Part shown: positions 8,526 through 16,882 of the stretch, piece by piece | Layout of the letters: the number at the start of each line of letters is the position of its first letter | Position numbering within the stretch: position 1 is the stretch's first letter | Assembly (NCBI GenBank): GCA_903885665.1 | Contig: CAISJL010000019.1 | Span: 1-43,096, forward strand | Length of the DNA stretch: 43,096 bases | Direction of reading: 5' to 3' | DNA from: an uncultured beta proteobacterium | GTDB lineage: Bacteria; Pseudomonadota; Gammaproteobacteria; Burkholderiales; SG8-41 | Notes under the pieces: generated by a model | Seen by the model: only the letters and a program-made list of their open reading frames with translations | The model's database searches: none | Told to the model about the DNA's origin: nothing | Translations under genes and position numbers: made by a program

Positions 8526-9443
8526 TTATTTTTTGTGGTGTGGTTTACTTTTTTTGGCAGTCATTTTTTCTACGGTTTCGCGCTCAATACGATAATATTC
8601 CTCGAGCCCGATGAGGTCTTCGATTTGTTTGCGCGCTGTGATGTAGTCTTGCTCCGAGATGCCAGTGTAGTCGCCAGTTTTTTTCAGCTCAACCAGTGCT
8701 TGGCGCATGAAGTGAAATTGCACTCCAACCGATAAAATAGCATCGATACATCCGGCGTAGCCCATGTCTTCGAGTTGCCGGAACGAGTAGAGCGGGCGAC
8801 CATCGCGATTGCCTCGACTTTGCACATAAATCATCGGTAATTTACATTGAGCAGGGGCTTTTTTGGTTTCGGCCGGTGTGCGTGGAAAGATTAACCCCAT
8901 ATCAGCACCTTGGTCTTGCGCAAGCCGCATGCGTTTGACCGCTTCTTGGTAGCCTTGCTCGCGACAAGCATCTGAGCGGGCGATGATGACGAAGTCTTTG
9001 TCGGTTTCATCGCGCTGCACACAGGCGAGTCGAATTTTGTCGCGAAACTCATTCATGGGGATGTTGTGCGCAATGTAGGTATGATAGTGCGCACGCTTAG
9101 GAAACAGCTGATCTTCAATATGCACACCTGCAATACCAGCACGAATGCATTCGCGCACCGTGCGCATAGTATGCAGAGGCTCTCCCCAGCCGGCACCTGC
9201 ATCCATAATTACCGGTATGTCGACAGCATGGGCCATATTGCTGGCAATGTTGATTTGTTCATTCATGGTGAGCAGTGGTTCGCTAATGGTCGTGCTACCA
9301 CCAGTGACAAAGCCACCGTTATAGATGGTTTTAAAGCCAACACTCTCGGCAAGCTTGGCAGTGAGGGGGTCGTGCGCTGCAGGTAATTCTAAAAATTTAC
9401 CTGCTTTAACAAGAGCGCGTAACTTACTGGTGGCACGTTGCAT
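8526..9443 (-). CDS. isocitrate lyase/PEP mutase superfamily enzyme lacking the lyase cysteine
   Basis: A 305-residue beta-barrel enzyme related to 2-methylisocitrate lyase and phosphoenolpyruvate mutase. The start at 9443 (MQRATSKLR) follows AAAGGA at seven bases. Visible blocks are LPAAHDPLTAKLAESVGFKT, YNGGFVTGGS, the metal region IPVIMDAGAGWGE (77-89), GVHIEDQLFPKRAHYH (106-121) and ARSDA. The signature KRCGH of isocitrate and methylisocitrate lyases reads KRAHYH here: Ala118 takes the place of the catalytic cysteine, so PrpB chemistry is unlikely. Related Burkholderiales proteins with KRA-type loops exist, as I recall, and are unassigned. It opens the minus-strand gene set with MmgE/PrpD and a ketoacid reductase. 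Decarboxylase, hydrolase or a different C-C lyase are open options. The lysine-rich tail (KSKPHHKK) is probably disordered. Confidence 0.85.
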   Translation of the reverse strand: MQRATSKLRALVKAGKFLELPAAHDPLTAKLAESVGFKTIYNGGFVTGGSTTISEPLLTMNEQINIASNMAHAVDIPVIMDAGAGWGEPLHTMRTVRECIRAGIAGVHIEDQLFPKRAHYHTYIAHNIPMNEFRDKIRLACVQRDETDKDFVIIARSDACREQGYQEAVKRMRLAQDQGADMGLIFPRTPAETKKAPAQCKLPMIYVQSRGNRDGRPLYSFRQLEDMGYAGCIDAILSVGVQFHFMRQALVELKKTGDYTGISEQDYITARKQIEDLIGLEEYYRIERETVEKMTAKKSKPHHKK

Positions 9444-9529
9444 GGTTTGTCCTTTTGGTATGATCAATAGATTGCTGCTGAGTTATGAGGGGTGTTTAGT
9501 TATGAAGGATGTAGAGTGTGTCTTGAGTA

Positions 9530-9574
9530 ATATGTAGAGGGATATGTAGGGGATATGTGGAGGCATATGTCGAG
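9530..9574. repeat. short degenerate tandem repeat
   Basis: Four imperfect copies of about 11 bases with the core ATATGTAGAGGG lie at 9530-9574, upstream of the lyase-like gene on its 5' side. Similar GT-rich degenerate repeats also occur near 2910-2945 and 3350-3430. No protein or known site explains them. Confidence 0.4.
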
Positions 9575-9692
9575 CGATCTATGGCGCTATATATTTAAAG
9601 ATAAATTGAACATTAAATTGAACGATATCTTGAGTGGTAAATCAATGCTGAATTGATCAATCAATGATTGCTCGATTCTGTACGGCGTCTAG

Positions 9693-9790
9693 GGGCGCAT
9701 ATTCCATCAGCGCCCATGATAGCGGCACTACGAACGGATAGGGATAGGGTTGTCCGTATCGTGCACAACTTATCCGACTTTGGTTTTTTT
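9693..9790 (+). other. GC-richer structured element in a 525-base gap
   Basis: The gap 9444-9968 between the divergent operons is AT-rich except for about 100 bases here. A hairpin has arms GGGCGC (9693-9698) and GCGCCC (9710-9715). A second imperfect one pairs CGGATA (9735-9740) with TATCCG (9771-9776) and GTTGT (9749-9753) with ACAAC (9765-9769). A run of seven T follows at 9784-9790. This could be an sRNA end or a leader structure. I see no clear promoter, and a short open frame crosses it, so the call is tentative. Confidence 0.3.
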
Positions 9791-9968
9791 GAATTAATTA
9801 AGTATTTGATTGTAAAGGGTAAATTAATTAGATGGATATTTTATTAGTGACAACATATGCACTGTTTGGCAATAGAGCATGGGGGGATTGTCATATCTGT
9901 ATTAATATTCGTGGTGGCGTGGCGTTTTAGTGTATTGCTGACGATGAATTTTGATACTTGGAGCCTGA

Positions 9969-10814
9969 ATGAAGATTGGAACTGAACGCGTGCGTGGCGT
10001 TGAACACGATATTGTGCAGAGACCTCAAGTCGGTGACGTGTCGCCTTATTATGAGCCGCAGGGTAATGAAGTAGCGATTTTTGAGGCGGCTTTTAAGCGG
10101 CGCTTGCCAGTGATGCTCAAAGGCCCTACGGGCTGCGGTAAAACACGTTTTCTTGAGTATATGGCGTTTCAATTGCAACGCCCTTTAGTAACCGTATCGT
10201 GCCATGAAGACTTAACCAGTTCGGATTTAGTGGGTCGATTTTTATTAGAAGGCTCCGATACCGTCTGGCAAGATGGGCCATTGACCCGCGCAGTCAAGAC
10301 GGGATCGATTTGTTATCTGGACGAAATCGTGGAGGCACGCACAGACTCGACCGTGGTGATTCACTCATTAACGGATCATCGTCGTAAATTAACACTGGAG
10401 AAAAAAGGCCAAGAGATTGACGCACATGATGATTTCATGTTGGTGATTTCGTATAACCCAGGCTATCAAACGGTATTGAAGGACTTAAAGCCGTCGACTA
10501 AGCAGCGTTTTATTGCGATCAATTTTGATTTCCCGCGCGAAGAGGTTGAGCGCAAGATTTTAATGAATGAAGTGCCAGGCACTTCTGCTCAGACTGCGCA
10601 GCAGTTGGTGAGTATCGGCATTAAAGCGCGGTTACTCAAAGATCACGGACTGGAGGAGTCGACTTCCACACGGGCGATGGTGTATGCCGCCAATATGATG
10701 GCTGCTGGGCTAGACCCCGTTGTCGCTTGTCAAGTAGCCATGGTGAATCCCATTACCGATGATGTAGAGTTAAGCGATGCGTTAATGGAAATCGTGCATG
10801 CGCACTTGGCCTAA
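9969..10814 (+). CDS. MoxR-type AAA+ ATPase, CbbQ/NorQ subfamily
   Basis: A 281-residue ATPase that remodels a metalloenzyme or Rubisco together with a VWA partner, in the cytoplasm. The N-terminal [20 protein letters not shown] is the hallmark of this subfamily. Walker A is GPTGCGKT (52-59), Walker B is ICYLDEI (114-120), and sensor and arginine regions follow ([19 protein letters not shown]). The C-terminal part [18 protein letters not shown] matches the CbbQ_C domain. The start ATG follows TTGGAG. The large VWA partner begins 68 bases downstream on the same strand. In known systems the pair activates Rubisco (CbbQ/CbbO) or matures nitric oxide reductase (NorQ/NorD); neither target is in the window, so the client is unknown. 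Confidence 0.9.
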   Translation: MKIGTERVRGVEHDIVQRPQVGDVSPYYEPQGNEVAIFEAAFKRRLPVMLKGPTGCGKTRFLEYMAFQLQRPLVTVSCHEDLTSSDLVGRFLLEGSDTVWQDGPLTRAVKTGSICYLDEIVEARTDSTVVIHSLTDHRRKLTLEKKGQEIDAHDDFMLVISYNPGYQTVLKDLKPSTKQRFIAINFDFPREEVERKILMNEVPGTSAQTAQQLVSIGIKARLLKDHGLEESTSTRAMVYAANMMAAGLDPVVACQVAMVNPITDDVELSDALMEIVHAHLA

Positions 10815-10882
10815 CGTGGGCTTAGCTTTGCTACAAATACTGCGTCTGTCTTAGGCTGAATTGCTATGGCCCGTGATTTAAT

Positions 10883-13420
10883 ATGACTTATAGCCCCGCA
10901 GTTGAGGCAGCGCTTGCGCGTATTGCTGAACACAACATGGGTTCGCGCGAGCTCGTTGAGGCGTCTTTGCCCGCTATTATTCGCTGTGAAGCAGGGGCAG
11001 TCCTTGATTGGTTGGCAGCCTGCCAGGCATTCATTCATTTTGAGCGTGATGTTGGTCACACTTTTGTGAAAGAAAGTCCAGGGATTGCATCGATCACCGG
11101 TGAGGTGGGGCGGTGGACTGATCAAGCCATGCAGTTTATGCAATGGCGTTCATCGTGGCGTGCCCTAGAGGGGTTTTTAACTAACCTACCAAGAGCCTAC
11201 GGTGCACTCGGCCAGAACGGTGCGCAACGCTGGGTTGAGATTGGTTTTGGATGGTGTGCACGTCATATTGAAAGTGGTGCAGCTTATTTTTCAACGCCGG
11301 TTGTAGTGTTAGCAGGTCGGCATGGCGGTATTGCTGCTATTGAGGAATTGGCACAACCTGCAGAAACCTTATATCGAGATCGACAGTTAATGTGGTCGAC
11401 CTACTTGCCAGGTGCGATTCGAGTGCGTGATTTATTGGGCGCTTCTGCGATTTTGCCATGGGCAGTGCGTGGCGCAGATATTTATCAAACAGGTCGCGCT
11501 CGCGGTGAAGTTTATTTTCGACTCGAGTCCGAAGACAGCATTGCGATATTGTTAGATCGCTTACCGGGTTATCGATTAACTGACCGTCATCGTTTGTTAG
11601 CCATGTTATTGGATGTCTGGTTTGGAGGTCAGTTTCAGTTAAAAGAGAGCACCTGGTCGCCCGAGCACGGTCGGCCGTTTATTGAAACCGATGGGCAATT
11701 TATTTACTTGCCGGCAGTGATGGCGGATCGTGAAGAGGCTATTTTAGCGGTTCTGCATACTGCAGGGCATATGCGCTATCGGACATTTGATCGCCGCGCC
11801 ATGCAAGAGATGTTCAAGATTGCGAAGGTAGACTTTCCGACGCAAGGTGCTGTTTCCTGGACGCCTTTATTTTCGCGCTTTGGTGATGATACTTTGCGCT
11901 TTCAGTTGATTTTTGATTTGTGTGAGGATTTGCGGATTGATTTTGGCGTGCAAAGCAATGTGCCTAATTATCTGAAACGTATGCGTAATGCGGCTTTGAG
12001 CTCTGGTGTACGTCATCCTCAATCAGCTGTTTATTTTGATTTGGCTATGCAGAGTGTGGATGCAGCCATAGCCAGTTACGCAGCGCGTAGTAATGCGGGC
12101 GGTGCTGATCAAGCTAAAGATACGCGTTTTACGGCATTGTTCCAACCGACTGCGACAGTAGCAGATGCCTATCGGGTTGCTGGTGAGCTGTATGCCAGTA
12201 TGAGCTTGCCGGTAGTGACCGATTTGGAAGCATTTTATGCGGCTTATTTGCCTGGTCGGAGCCCGAATGCAACGCGTATGGCACACCCACAAGAAGATGA
12301 AGAGGAGTCTGATCAAAGCCAGCAAGGGGGGCAGGAGCAGGGTGATCAAGAGCAAGAGGATGAGGGGGGCGAGGAATCGGAAGCTGCTAAAGGCTCGGAG
12401 TCTGCTGAGCAAACAGATTCTGGGCAGGCGCAGGATGTGCCCAGTTACGGTGAGTCTGCAGGGCAGTCGACTCGTTCATCGGGTTCGCACGAAAAAGATG
12501 GTCCGCAATCAGGCACTAGTGATAAGGGCATACCGTACCCAGAGTGGGATTATCGCGAGTCGCGGTATAAGCGGAATTGGAGTTGGGTCCAGGAGAAGCG
12601 CCTTGGTGAATCTAACATGGCTGAGACGCATCGCTTAATGCGTCAGTATGCTGTTGCCTTAAAGCGCTTAAAGAAAGCGATTCAATCGCAAAAACCAACC
12701 CGTACCGCGCCACTATCACAGCAGTTAGATGGTGATGACATAGATTTGAATGCGGTGGTCAGTTATGTAGCTGAGCGACGTGCTGGTCAGTCACCGCACC
12801 CAGCAATTTATAAACGCCGCGAGATTCGGCAGCGTGAGGTGGCAGTGACTTTGTTGGCCGATATGTCGACGTCGATCATGCAACATTTACCCGATGGTGG
12901 TGGTCGATTAGTCGATCGGATTCGCGCTGGCGTGTTGTTGTTTGCTGAGAGTATGGAAGAAGTCGGTGATGCTTATTCGATTGCCGGATTTTGTTCTAAG
13001 TATCGTGATAATGTCAGTTATTATACGATGAAGAATTTTGATGAAGTCATGTCTGATGATATTCGTGCCCAAATTGGTGGATTAACAGGGCGTCTTGCGA
13101 CTCGTATGGGGGCTGCGATTCGCCATGCGACTGCTGGCTTTGAGGGGGTGGAGTCGCGTCGTCGACTATTGTTACTATTGTCCGATGGTCGTCCAGAAGA
13201 CTACGATGATGGTGGCGATCGACGGTATTTGCATGAAGACACGCGTATGGCAGTGAAAGAGGCGGTAGCCAAGGGTATTCATCCATTTTGCGTGACAGTC
13301 GATACCATGGCTAATCAATACCTGCCGCAAATTTTTGGCCCTGGCCATTACATGGTATTAGATCACATTAATAGTTTGCCTAATAAACTGCCTGAGATAT
13401 ATTTGAAGTTGCGTCGCTAG
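10883..13420 (+). CDS. NorD/CbbO-type VWA-domain protein
   Basis: An 845-residue partner of the preceding AAA+ ATPase. The N-terminal 460 residues are helical and include HTAGHMRYRTF near 292, a conserved spot in NorD/CbbO proteins. Residues 470-550 form a very acidic, Q/E/S-rich flexible linker. The C-terminal third is a von Willebrand factor A domain with the MIDAS motif DMSTS (660-664) in VTLLADMSTSI, followed by IRAGVLLFAESM and LLLLSDGRPEDYDD. Such adaptors bind the client through the MIDAS metal site and link it to the ATPase ring. It is normal in length for CbbO/NorD. The start ATG at 10883 has no clear ribosome-binding site, so translation may depend on the upstream gene. Client protein unknown. 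Confidence 0.85.
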   Translation: MTYSPAVEAALARIAEHNMGSRELVEASLPAIIRCEAGAVLDWLAACQAFIHFERDVGHTFVKESPGIASITGEVGRWTDQAMQFMQWRSSWRALEGFLTNLPRAYGALGQNGAQRWVEIGFGWCARHIESGAAYFSTPVVVLAGRHGGIAAIEELAQPAETLYRDRQLMWSTYLPGAIRVRDLLGASAILPWAVRGADIYQTGRARGEVYFRLESEDSIAILLDRLPGYRLTDRHRLLAMLLDVWFGGQFQLKESTWSPEHGRPFIETDGQFIYLPAVMADREEAILAVLHTAGHMRYRTFDRRAMQEMFKIAKVDFPTQGAVSWTPLFSRFGDDTLRFQLIFDLCEDLRIDFGVQSNVPNYLKRMRNAALSSGVRHPQSAVYFDLAMQSVDAAIASYAARSNAGGADQAKDTRFTALFQPTATVADAYRVAGELYASMSLPVVTDLEAFYAAYLPGRSPNATRMAHPQEDEEESDQSQQGGQEQGDQEQEDEGGEESEAAKGSESAEQTDSGQAQDVPSYGESAGQSTRSSGSHEKDGPQSGTSDKGIPYPEWDYRESRYKRNWSWVQEKRLGESNMAETHRLMRQYAVALKRLKKAIQSQKPTRTAPLSQQLDGDDIDLNAVVSYVAERRAGQSPHPAIYKRREIRQREVAVTLLADMSTSIMQHLPDGGGRLVDRIRAGVLLFAESMEEVGDAYSIAGFCSKYRDNVSYYTMKNFDEVMSDDIRAQIGGLTGRLATRMGAAIRHATAGFEGVESRRRLLLLLSDGRPEDYDDGGDRRYLHEDTRMAVKEAVAKGIHPFCVTVDTMANQYLPQIFGPGHYMVLDHINSLPNKLPEIYLKLRR

Positions 13421-13496
13421 TTAAGCGATTAGACAAGCGCTTGAGTCAGTGTTGATTATTGAATTGCTTATGGCTGAGTTGGTTATGACTGAGTAG

Positions 13497-13520
13497 GTTA
13501 TAAAAAAGTAATTTTATAAC
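13497..13520. terminator. weak hairpin after the VWA gene
   Basis: Arms GTTATAAAA (13497-13505) and TTTTATAAC (13512-13520) form a nine-base AT-rich stem 76 bases after the stop. It has no GC clamp and no T-run after it, so termination is possible but unproven. Confidence 0.3.
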
Positions 13521-13577
13521 AGCGTAATTTGTAACTGAGTCAGTTTTATTGAGTAGGCATTAATTTAGTGGGATTTT

Positions 13578-13700
13578 GTGGTAAATGAGCGAGTAGAAAA
13601 TGAACTGGCAGAAAATCAGCTAGTAGAAAATGAGTTGCTAGAAATGAATTTAAATGATTTTAATGATTTTAATGATTTAAATAAATTTAAATTCATTTAA
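13578..13700 (+). repeat. in-frame 15-bp and 9-bp tandem repeats in a 40-codon frame
   Basis: Four copies of a 15-base unit lie at 13593-13652 and three copies of a 9-base unit (AATGATTTW) at 13653-13679. All units are multiples of three and stay in one frame from a GTG at 13578 to a TAA at 13700. The frame encodes pentapeptides VENEL, AENQL, VENEL, LEMNL and then NDF NDF NDL, 40 residues in total. GTGGGA precedes the GTG. It ends 38 bases before the cupin start. It may be a leader peptide or a simple-sequence expansion; I do not call it a proven gene. The remaining part of the gap 13421-13738 holds only the weak hairpin at 13497-13520. Confidence 0.35.
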
Positions 13701-13738
13701 TTTAATTTAATAATGTTGTATCAGAGGGAGTGATTAAA

Positions 13739-14242
13739 ATGAAAATGAATTTATCGCAGTTTGCAACCCAATGTCATCGTTTGATTAAGTCCGAACCAGG
13801 CCCTGCTGGGCGCGCTAAGTTAGCTAGTTTGCTGCAAGAAGTGCTATTAGATTCTGAATTTGTAAATACTTATGTGGACCCTAGTGTTGGTGAGCGCACA
13901 ATTTTGCATGAAGACCCAGAGTTAGGGTTTTGTATTCTGGCGCATCATTATGACGATGCTAAAACCAGTATGCCGCACGATCATGCCCACTCTTGGGCTA
14001 TTTACGGACAGGCGCGTGGTGAGACAGAAATGCGTGATTATGAGTTGATTTCTGCTGCTAGCGCAGATCAGCCCGGCAAAGTGCGTCATACGCGCACTTA
14101 CACGCTAAGCCCGGGCATGGCACATGTCTATAACGAGGGTGATTTACACTCGCCTAAGCGTGTGTTGTCTACGAGCTTAATTCGGATTGAAGGCACCAAT
14201 ATGGCAAAGGTCAAACGATTTAAGTATGAGCCAGTATCCTGA
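13739..14242 (+). CDS. cupin protein, cysteine-dioxygenase-like
   Basis: A 167-residue cupin-fold protein. I start it at the ATG 13739 (MKMNLSQF) because GAGGGAG lies eight bases upstream; a GTG three codons earlier lies inside that site. The metal site is probably PHDHAHSWAIYGQARGETEM, with His, Asp and His arranged as in mononuclear iron thiol dioxygenases, and a second histidine comes later in SPGMAHVYNEGDLHSP. The pattern recalls cysteine dioxygenase relatives and is common in betaproteobacteria as an unassigned protein. The N-terminus is helical. A strong bidirectional terminator follows it. The preceding AAA+/VWA pair is over 300 bases away, so a shared operon is uncertain. The substrate is unknown. 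Confidence 0.75.
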   Translation: MKMNLSQFATQCHRLIKSEPGPAGRAKLASLLQEVLLDSEFVNTYVDPSVGERTILHEDPELGFCILAHHYDDAKTSMPHDHAHSWAIYGQARGETEMRDYELISAASADQPGKVRHTRTYTLSPGMAHVYNEGDLHSPKRVLSTSLIRIEGTNMAKVKRFKYEPVS

Positions 14243-14266
14243 GTAATGGCGGAGCGAATAGGGGTT

Positions 14267-14293
14267 AAAAAAGCCACTTGCAGTGGCTTTTTT
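14267..14293. terminator. bidirectional intrinsic terminator
   Basis: Perfect 12-base arms AAAAAAGCCACT (14267-14278) and AGTGGCTTTTTT (14282-14293) flank a TGC loop. A T-run ends the stem on each strand. It lies between the convergent cupin and lplT genes and should serve both. Confidence 0.9.
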
Positions 14294-14337
14294 GTTGGTT
14301 TGTAACTGCTTGCAGAGCTTTGCGTTATTTAAGTTTG

Positions 14338-15633
14338 TTAGTGCGCAGCATCTTGCGGTATATCTGGCAGCGCACCCAGCGCCTTAGATTTTAAATAGGT
14401 CTTGCGCACTAGGGTCATTGATAGGGTGACAAACAAACCAAACATAACAACTACAATATGAATAGATAGATCTAACCAAATCAGCGTCGAGTAGAGGCCG
14501 ATCATAGCCAAGATGGATAGATTCTCATTAAAGTTTTGAACGGCAATGGAGTTGCCGGCACCCATTAATAAATGGCCGCGATGCTGTAGCAATGCATTCA
14601 TGGGGACAACAAAGAAGCCGGCGAGCCCCCCGATAAATAGTAGTAATGGAATGGCAACGATGAGTGATGTTGCAAAATTCAATACGATAACGACTAGACC
14701 CATCGCAATACCAACGGGTATGACTTCAACCGCGCGATGTAGGGGAACCACTTTAGCGGCAATCACGGCGCCGACTGCAATGCCGACAGCGCATACCCCT
14801 TGCAGTAATGAGGCTTGGGACAAAGTGTAACCAAGGGATACTTCAGCCCATTTCAATACAATAAATTGTAATGTAGCGCCCGCCCCCCAGAATAAAGTGG
14901 TGGTCGCTAAAGAGATTTGTCCAAACTTATCAGTCCACAAGCGATTGTTGCAGTCAATGAAGTCTTTGATTAACTGCCAAGGGTTGGTGCTTGATGGTGG
15001 GTGTTCGACATGGGTATTGGGTATATAGAGATTGAATGCAGCAGCTAAGGCGTAGAACAGCATGATGATGGTTATAGCCGCTTCTGCTGGTGTATCAACA
15101 CCTGTATTAATATGCGGGATATCAATGGCAAGTAGGTTACTAGAGACTGATTGGCTAATCAGCAAGCCACCCAGCAGTGTGCCTAAAATGATTGAGCTAA
15201 CCGTTAAACCTTCGATCCAGCCGTTAGCGATGACTAGTTTATGGTGAGGGAGGTATTCCGTCAAAATACCGTATTTAGCAGGCGAGTATGCTGCTGCACC
15301 AATACCTACAACCGCATAAGAGAGCAATACTGCGATATAAGGTGGGACACCTGGAATTTGCCACAGCTCATGAAAAAACAATAGCGCACAGCCAATGACC
15401 TTGATTGAGTTGGTCATAAACATCACTCGCCATTTTGGCATGGAGTCGGCAAAGGCGCCGACAAAGGCGGCGAGCAGAACGTAAGAGATGGTGAAGAAGA
15501 ATTTGAGTAGTGGAGTCATCCACTCGGGTGATTGCATCTGCATTAATAAGGCAATGGCGGCCACTAATAAGGCGTTGTCGGCAAGTGATGAGAAAAACTG
15601 TGCCGCCATGATGATGTAAAAACCGAAAGGCAT
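14338..15633 (-). CDS. lplT: lysophospholipid transporter LplT
   Basis: A 431-residue major facilitator superfamily protein of the inner membrane that flips lysophospholipids inward for re-acylation. I start it at ATG 15633 (MPFGFYIIMAAQ) because LplT proteins begin with this transmembrane segment and AGGA lies upstream; the frame extends 31 codons further without support. Family blocks are AAQFFSSLADNALLVAAIAL, FVGAFADSMPKWRVM, AAAYSPAKYGILTEYLPHHK and NGWIEGLTVSSIILGTLLGG. About twelve hydrophobic segments are visible. The acyltransferase Aas that partners it in enterobacteria is not in the window. In many Burkholderiales it neighbours alr, as here. The gene is divergent from the LysR regulator. 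Confidence 0.9.
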   Translation of the reverse strand: MPFGFYIIMAAQFFSSLADNALLVAAIALLMQMQSPEWMTPLLKFFFTISYVLLAAFVGAFADSMPKWRVMFMTNSIKVIGCALLFFHELWQIPGVPPYIAVLLSYAVVGIGAAAYSPAKYGILTEYLPHHKLVIANGWIEGLTVSSIILGTLLGGLLISQSVSSNLLAIDIPHINTGVDTPAEAAITIIMLFYALAAAFNLYIPNTHVEHPPSSTNPWQLIKDFIDCNNRLWTDKFGQISLATTTLFWGAGATLQFIVLKWAEVSLGYTLSQASLLQGVCAVGIAVGAVIAAKVVPLHRAVEVIPVGIAMGLVVIVLNFATSLIVAIPLLLFIGGLAGFFVVPMNALLQHRGHLLMGAGNSIAVQNFNENLSILAMIGLYSTLIWLDLSIHIVVVMFGLFVTLSMTLVRKTYLKSKALGALPDIPQDAAH

Positions 15634-15951
15634 TGTGTCGCGAATCCTAGGTGCGAGAGGTCTATTAAAAGCGATGATGTGCGAATAAGCAATTACCATC
15701 ACTTTGAGGTGACAAGTTACAATCAAGCGCGCATTTTATACCACAGTTATTCGCATTGGTTGCGCTTATGTGACGATAAATGCCACTCTAAACATGAAAC
15801 TGCATGGATTTGTGAAATTGTTGCATTGCATCATCAAGTTAATTCATCCATTATTGATTACAATGCCTAAGCCAAGTATCGATTTGAAGATGCTGCGCAT
15901 CCTATGAACATCCATCTAACTTATTGATAATTAATCTGAAAATTAATTTTT
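15634..15951. other. divergent intergenic region lplT / lysR
   Basis: A 318-base gap between divergent genes with no supported gene. A 63-codon plus-strand frame (15679-15870) shows no family resemblance and is probably chance. A TATAAAAT sequence on the minus strand near 15735 could be a -10 element for lplT, but I see no good -35. Confidence 0.4.
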
Positions 15952-16860
15952 ATGGCTGACCGTCGATTACAAGTGTTTCATGCTGTCGCCCGTCAATTAT
16001 CTTTTACCAAGGCGGCTGAGCAGTTATTTATGACGCAGCCTGCAGTCACTTTTCAAGTGAAGCAGCTTGAAGAGCATTTAAATGTGCGCTTGTTCGAGCG
16101 TAGTTTAGGCAAAATTACCCTAACCCCTGCCGGAGAGTTAGTGCTGTTGTATGCCGAGAAGATTTTGGTGCTGACTGAGGAGATGGAGATACGAGTGGGT
16201 GAGCTCACTAATGTAGTGAGTGGCCCTATATTGTTAGGGGCGAGCACTACAGTGGCTGAGTTTTTTTTGCCGCAAATTCTGGGTGAATTTAAGGCCTTGT
16301 ATCCGCATGTTCAATTACGTATGACAGTGGCAAATTCGGACACCATTGAGTCTAAGGTTGCTGAGCATTTATTAGATATTGGTTTGATCGAGTCAGCGTC
16401 GCGTCTGCCCACTGTAGCGTCAACGATTTGCTGCGAGGATGTGATGGTGATGATTTGCGCCCCTAAATATCATTTGGCACAAGCATCAACAGTGACAGCC
16501 CAACAAATTGCTCTGGAGCCTTTTATTAGTCGGGAGTTGGGGTCTGGTACGAGGGAGTTTACGGATCAGTATTTCCAGCAAAATAAGCTATCCCCAGATT
16601 CGATGAATGTGGTGATGGAATTGGGTAGCCCGGAGTCGATTAAAGGGGTTGTTGCGACTGGTTTAGGGGTTTCTGTATTGTCGCGCTCTACAGTGTCTAA
16701 GGAGTTGCAGTTGGGTCATTTGGTTGCTGTATCTCTCGATCCGCCGCTAATCCGCAATTTGACTGTGGTCACACCGTTAGATAAGTTTCGATCTAAGTTA
16801 TTGTTGACGTTTGCCGAGTTTGCGATCGAGCGGATGCGGGCAATGACGCTTACCGCTTGA
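15952..16860 (+). CDS. LysR-type regulator, CysL/CbbR-like
   Basis: A 302-residue transcription regulator. The winged helix-turn-helix occupies residues 1-60: LQVFHAVARQLSFTKAAEQL, then FMTQPAVTFQVKQLEEHLNV and RLFERSLGKITLTPAGELVL. The effector domain starts near 90 (SGPILLGASTTVAEFFLPQI) and matches the CysL/CbbR-like periplasmic-binding fold. These regulators respond to sulfur, nitrogen or carbon metabolites. It is divergent from lplT and just upstream of the small conserved protein and alr. A CbbR-like regulator 2.5 kb from a CbbQ/CbbO-type pair is suggestive, but several genes separate them and no Rubisco is present. No strong ribosome-binding site is visible before the ATG. Confidence 0.88.
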   Translation: MADRRLQVFHAVARQLSFTKAAEQLFMTQPAVTFQVKQLEEHLNVRLFERSLGKITLTPAGELVLLYAEKILVLTEEMEIRVGELTNVVSGPILLGASTTVAEFFLPQILGEFKALYPHVQLRMTVANSDTIESKVAEHLLDIGLIESASRLPTVASTICCEDVMVMICAPKYHLAQASTVTAQQIALEPFISRELGSGTREFTDQYFQQNKLSPDSMNVVMELGSPESIKGVVATGLGVSVLSRSTVSKELQLGHLVAVSLDPPLIRNLTVVTPLDKFRSKLLLTFAEFAIERMRAMTLTA

Positions 16861-16882
16861 ATCATGAATCAGATGACTTGTG

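Noticed and set aside
7061-9443. Methylcitrate cycle (prpB, prpD)
   Set aside because: The lyase lacks the catalytic Cys and there is no prpC, acnD or prpF.
12237-12638. Basic 133-codon frame inside the VWA gene
   Set aside because: It is the shifted reading of the acidic, repeat-rich linker (GAG/GAT codons read as Arg-rich), a shadow.
15679-15870. 63-codon plus-strand frame between lplT and lysR
   Set aside because: No family resemblance, no ribosome-binding site, and composition like the surrounding gap.
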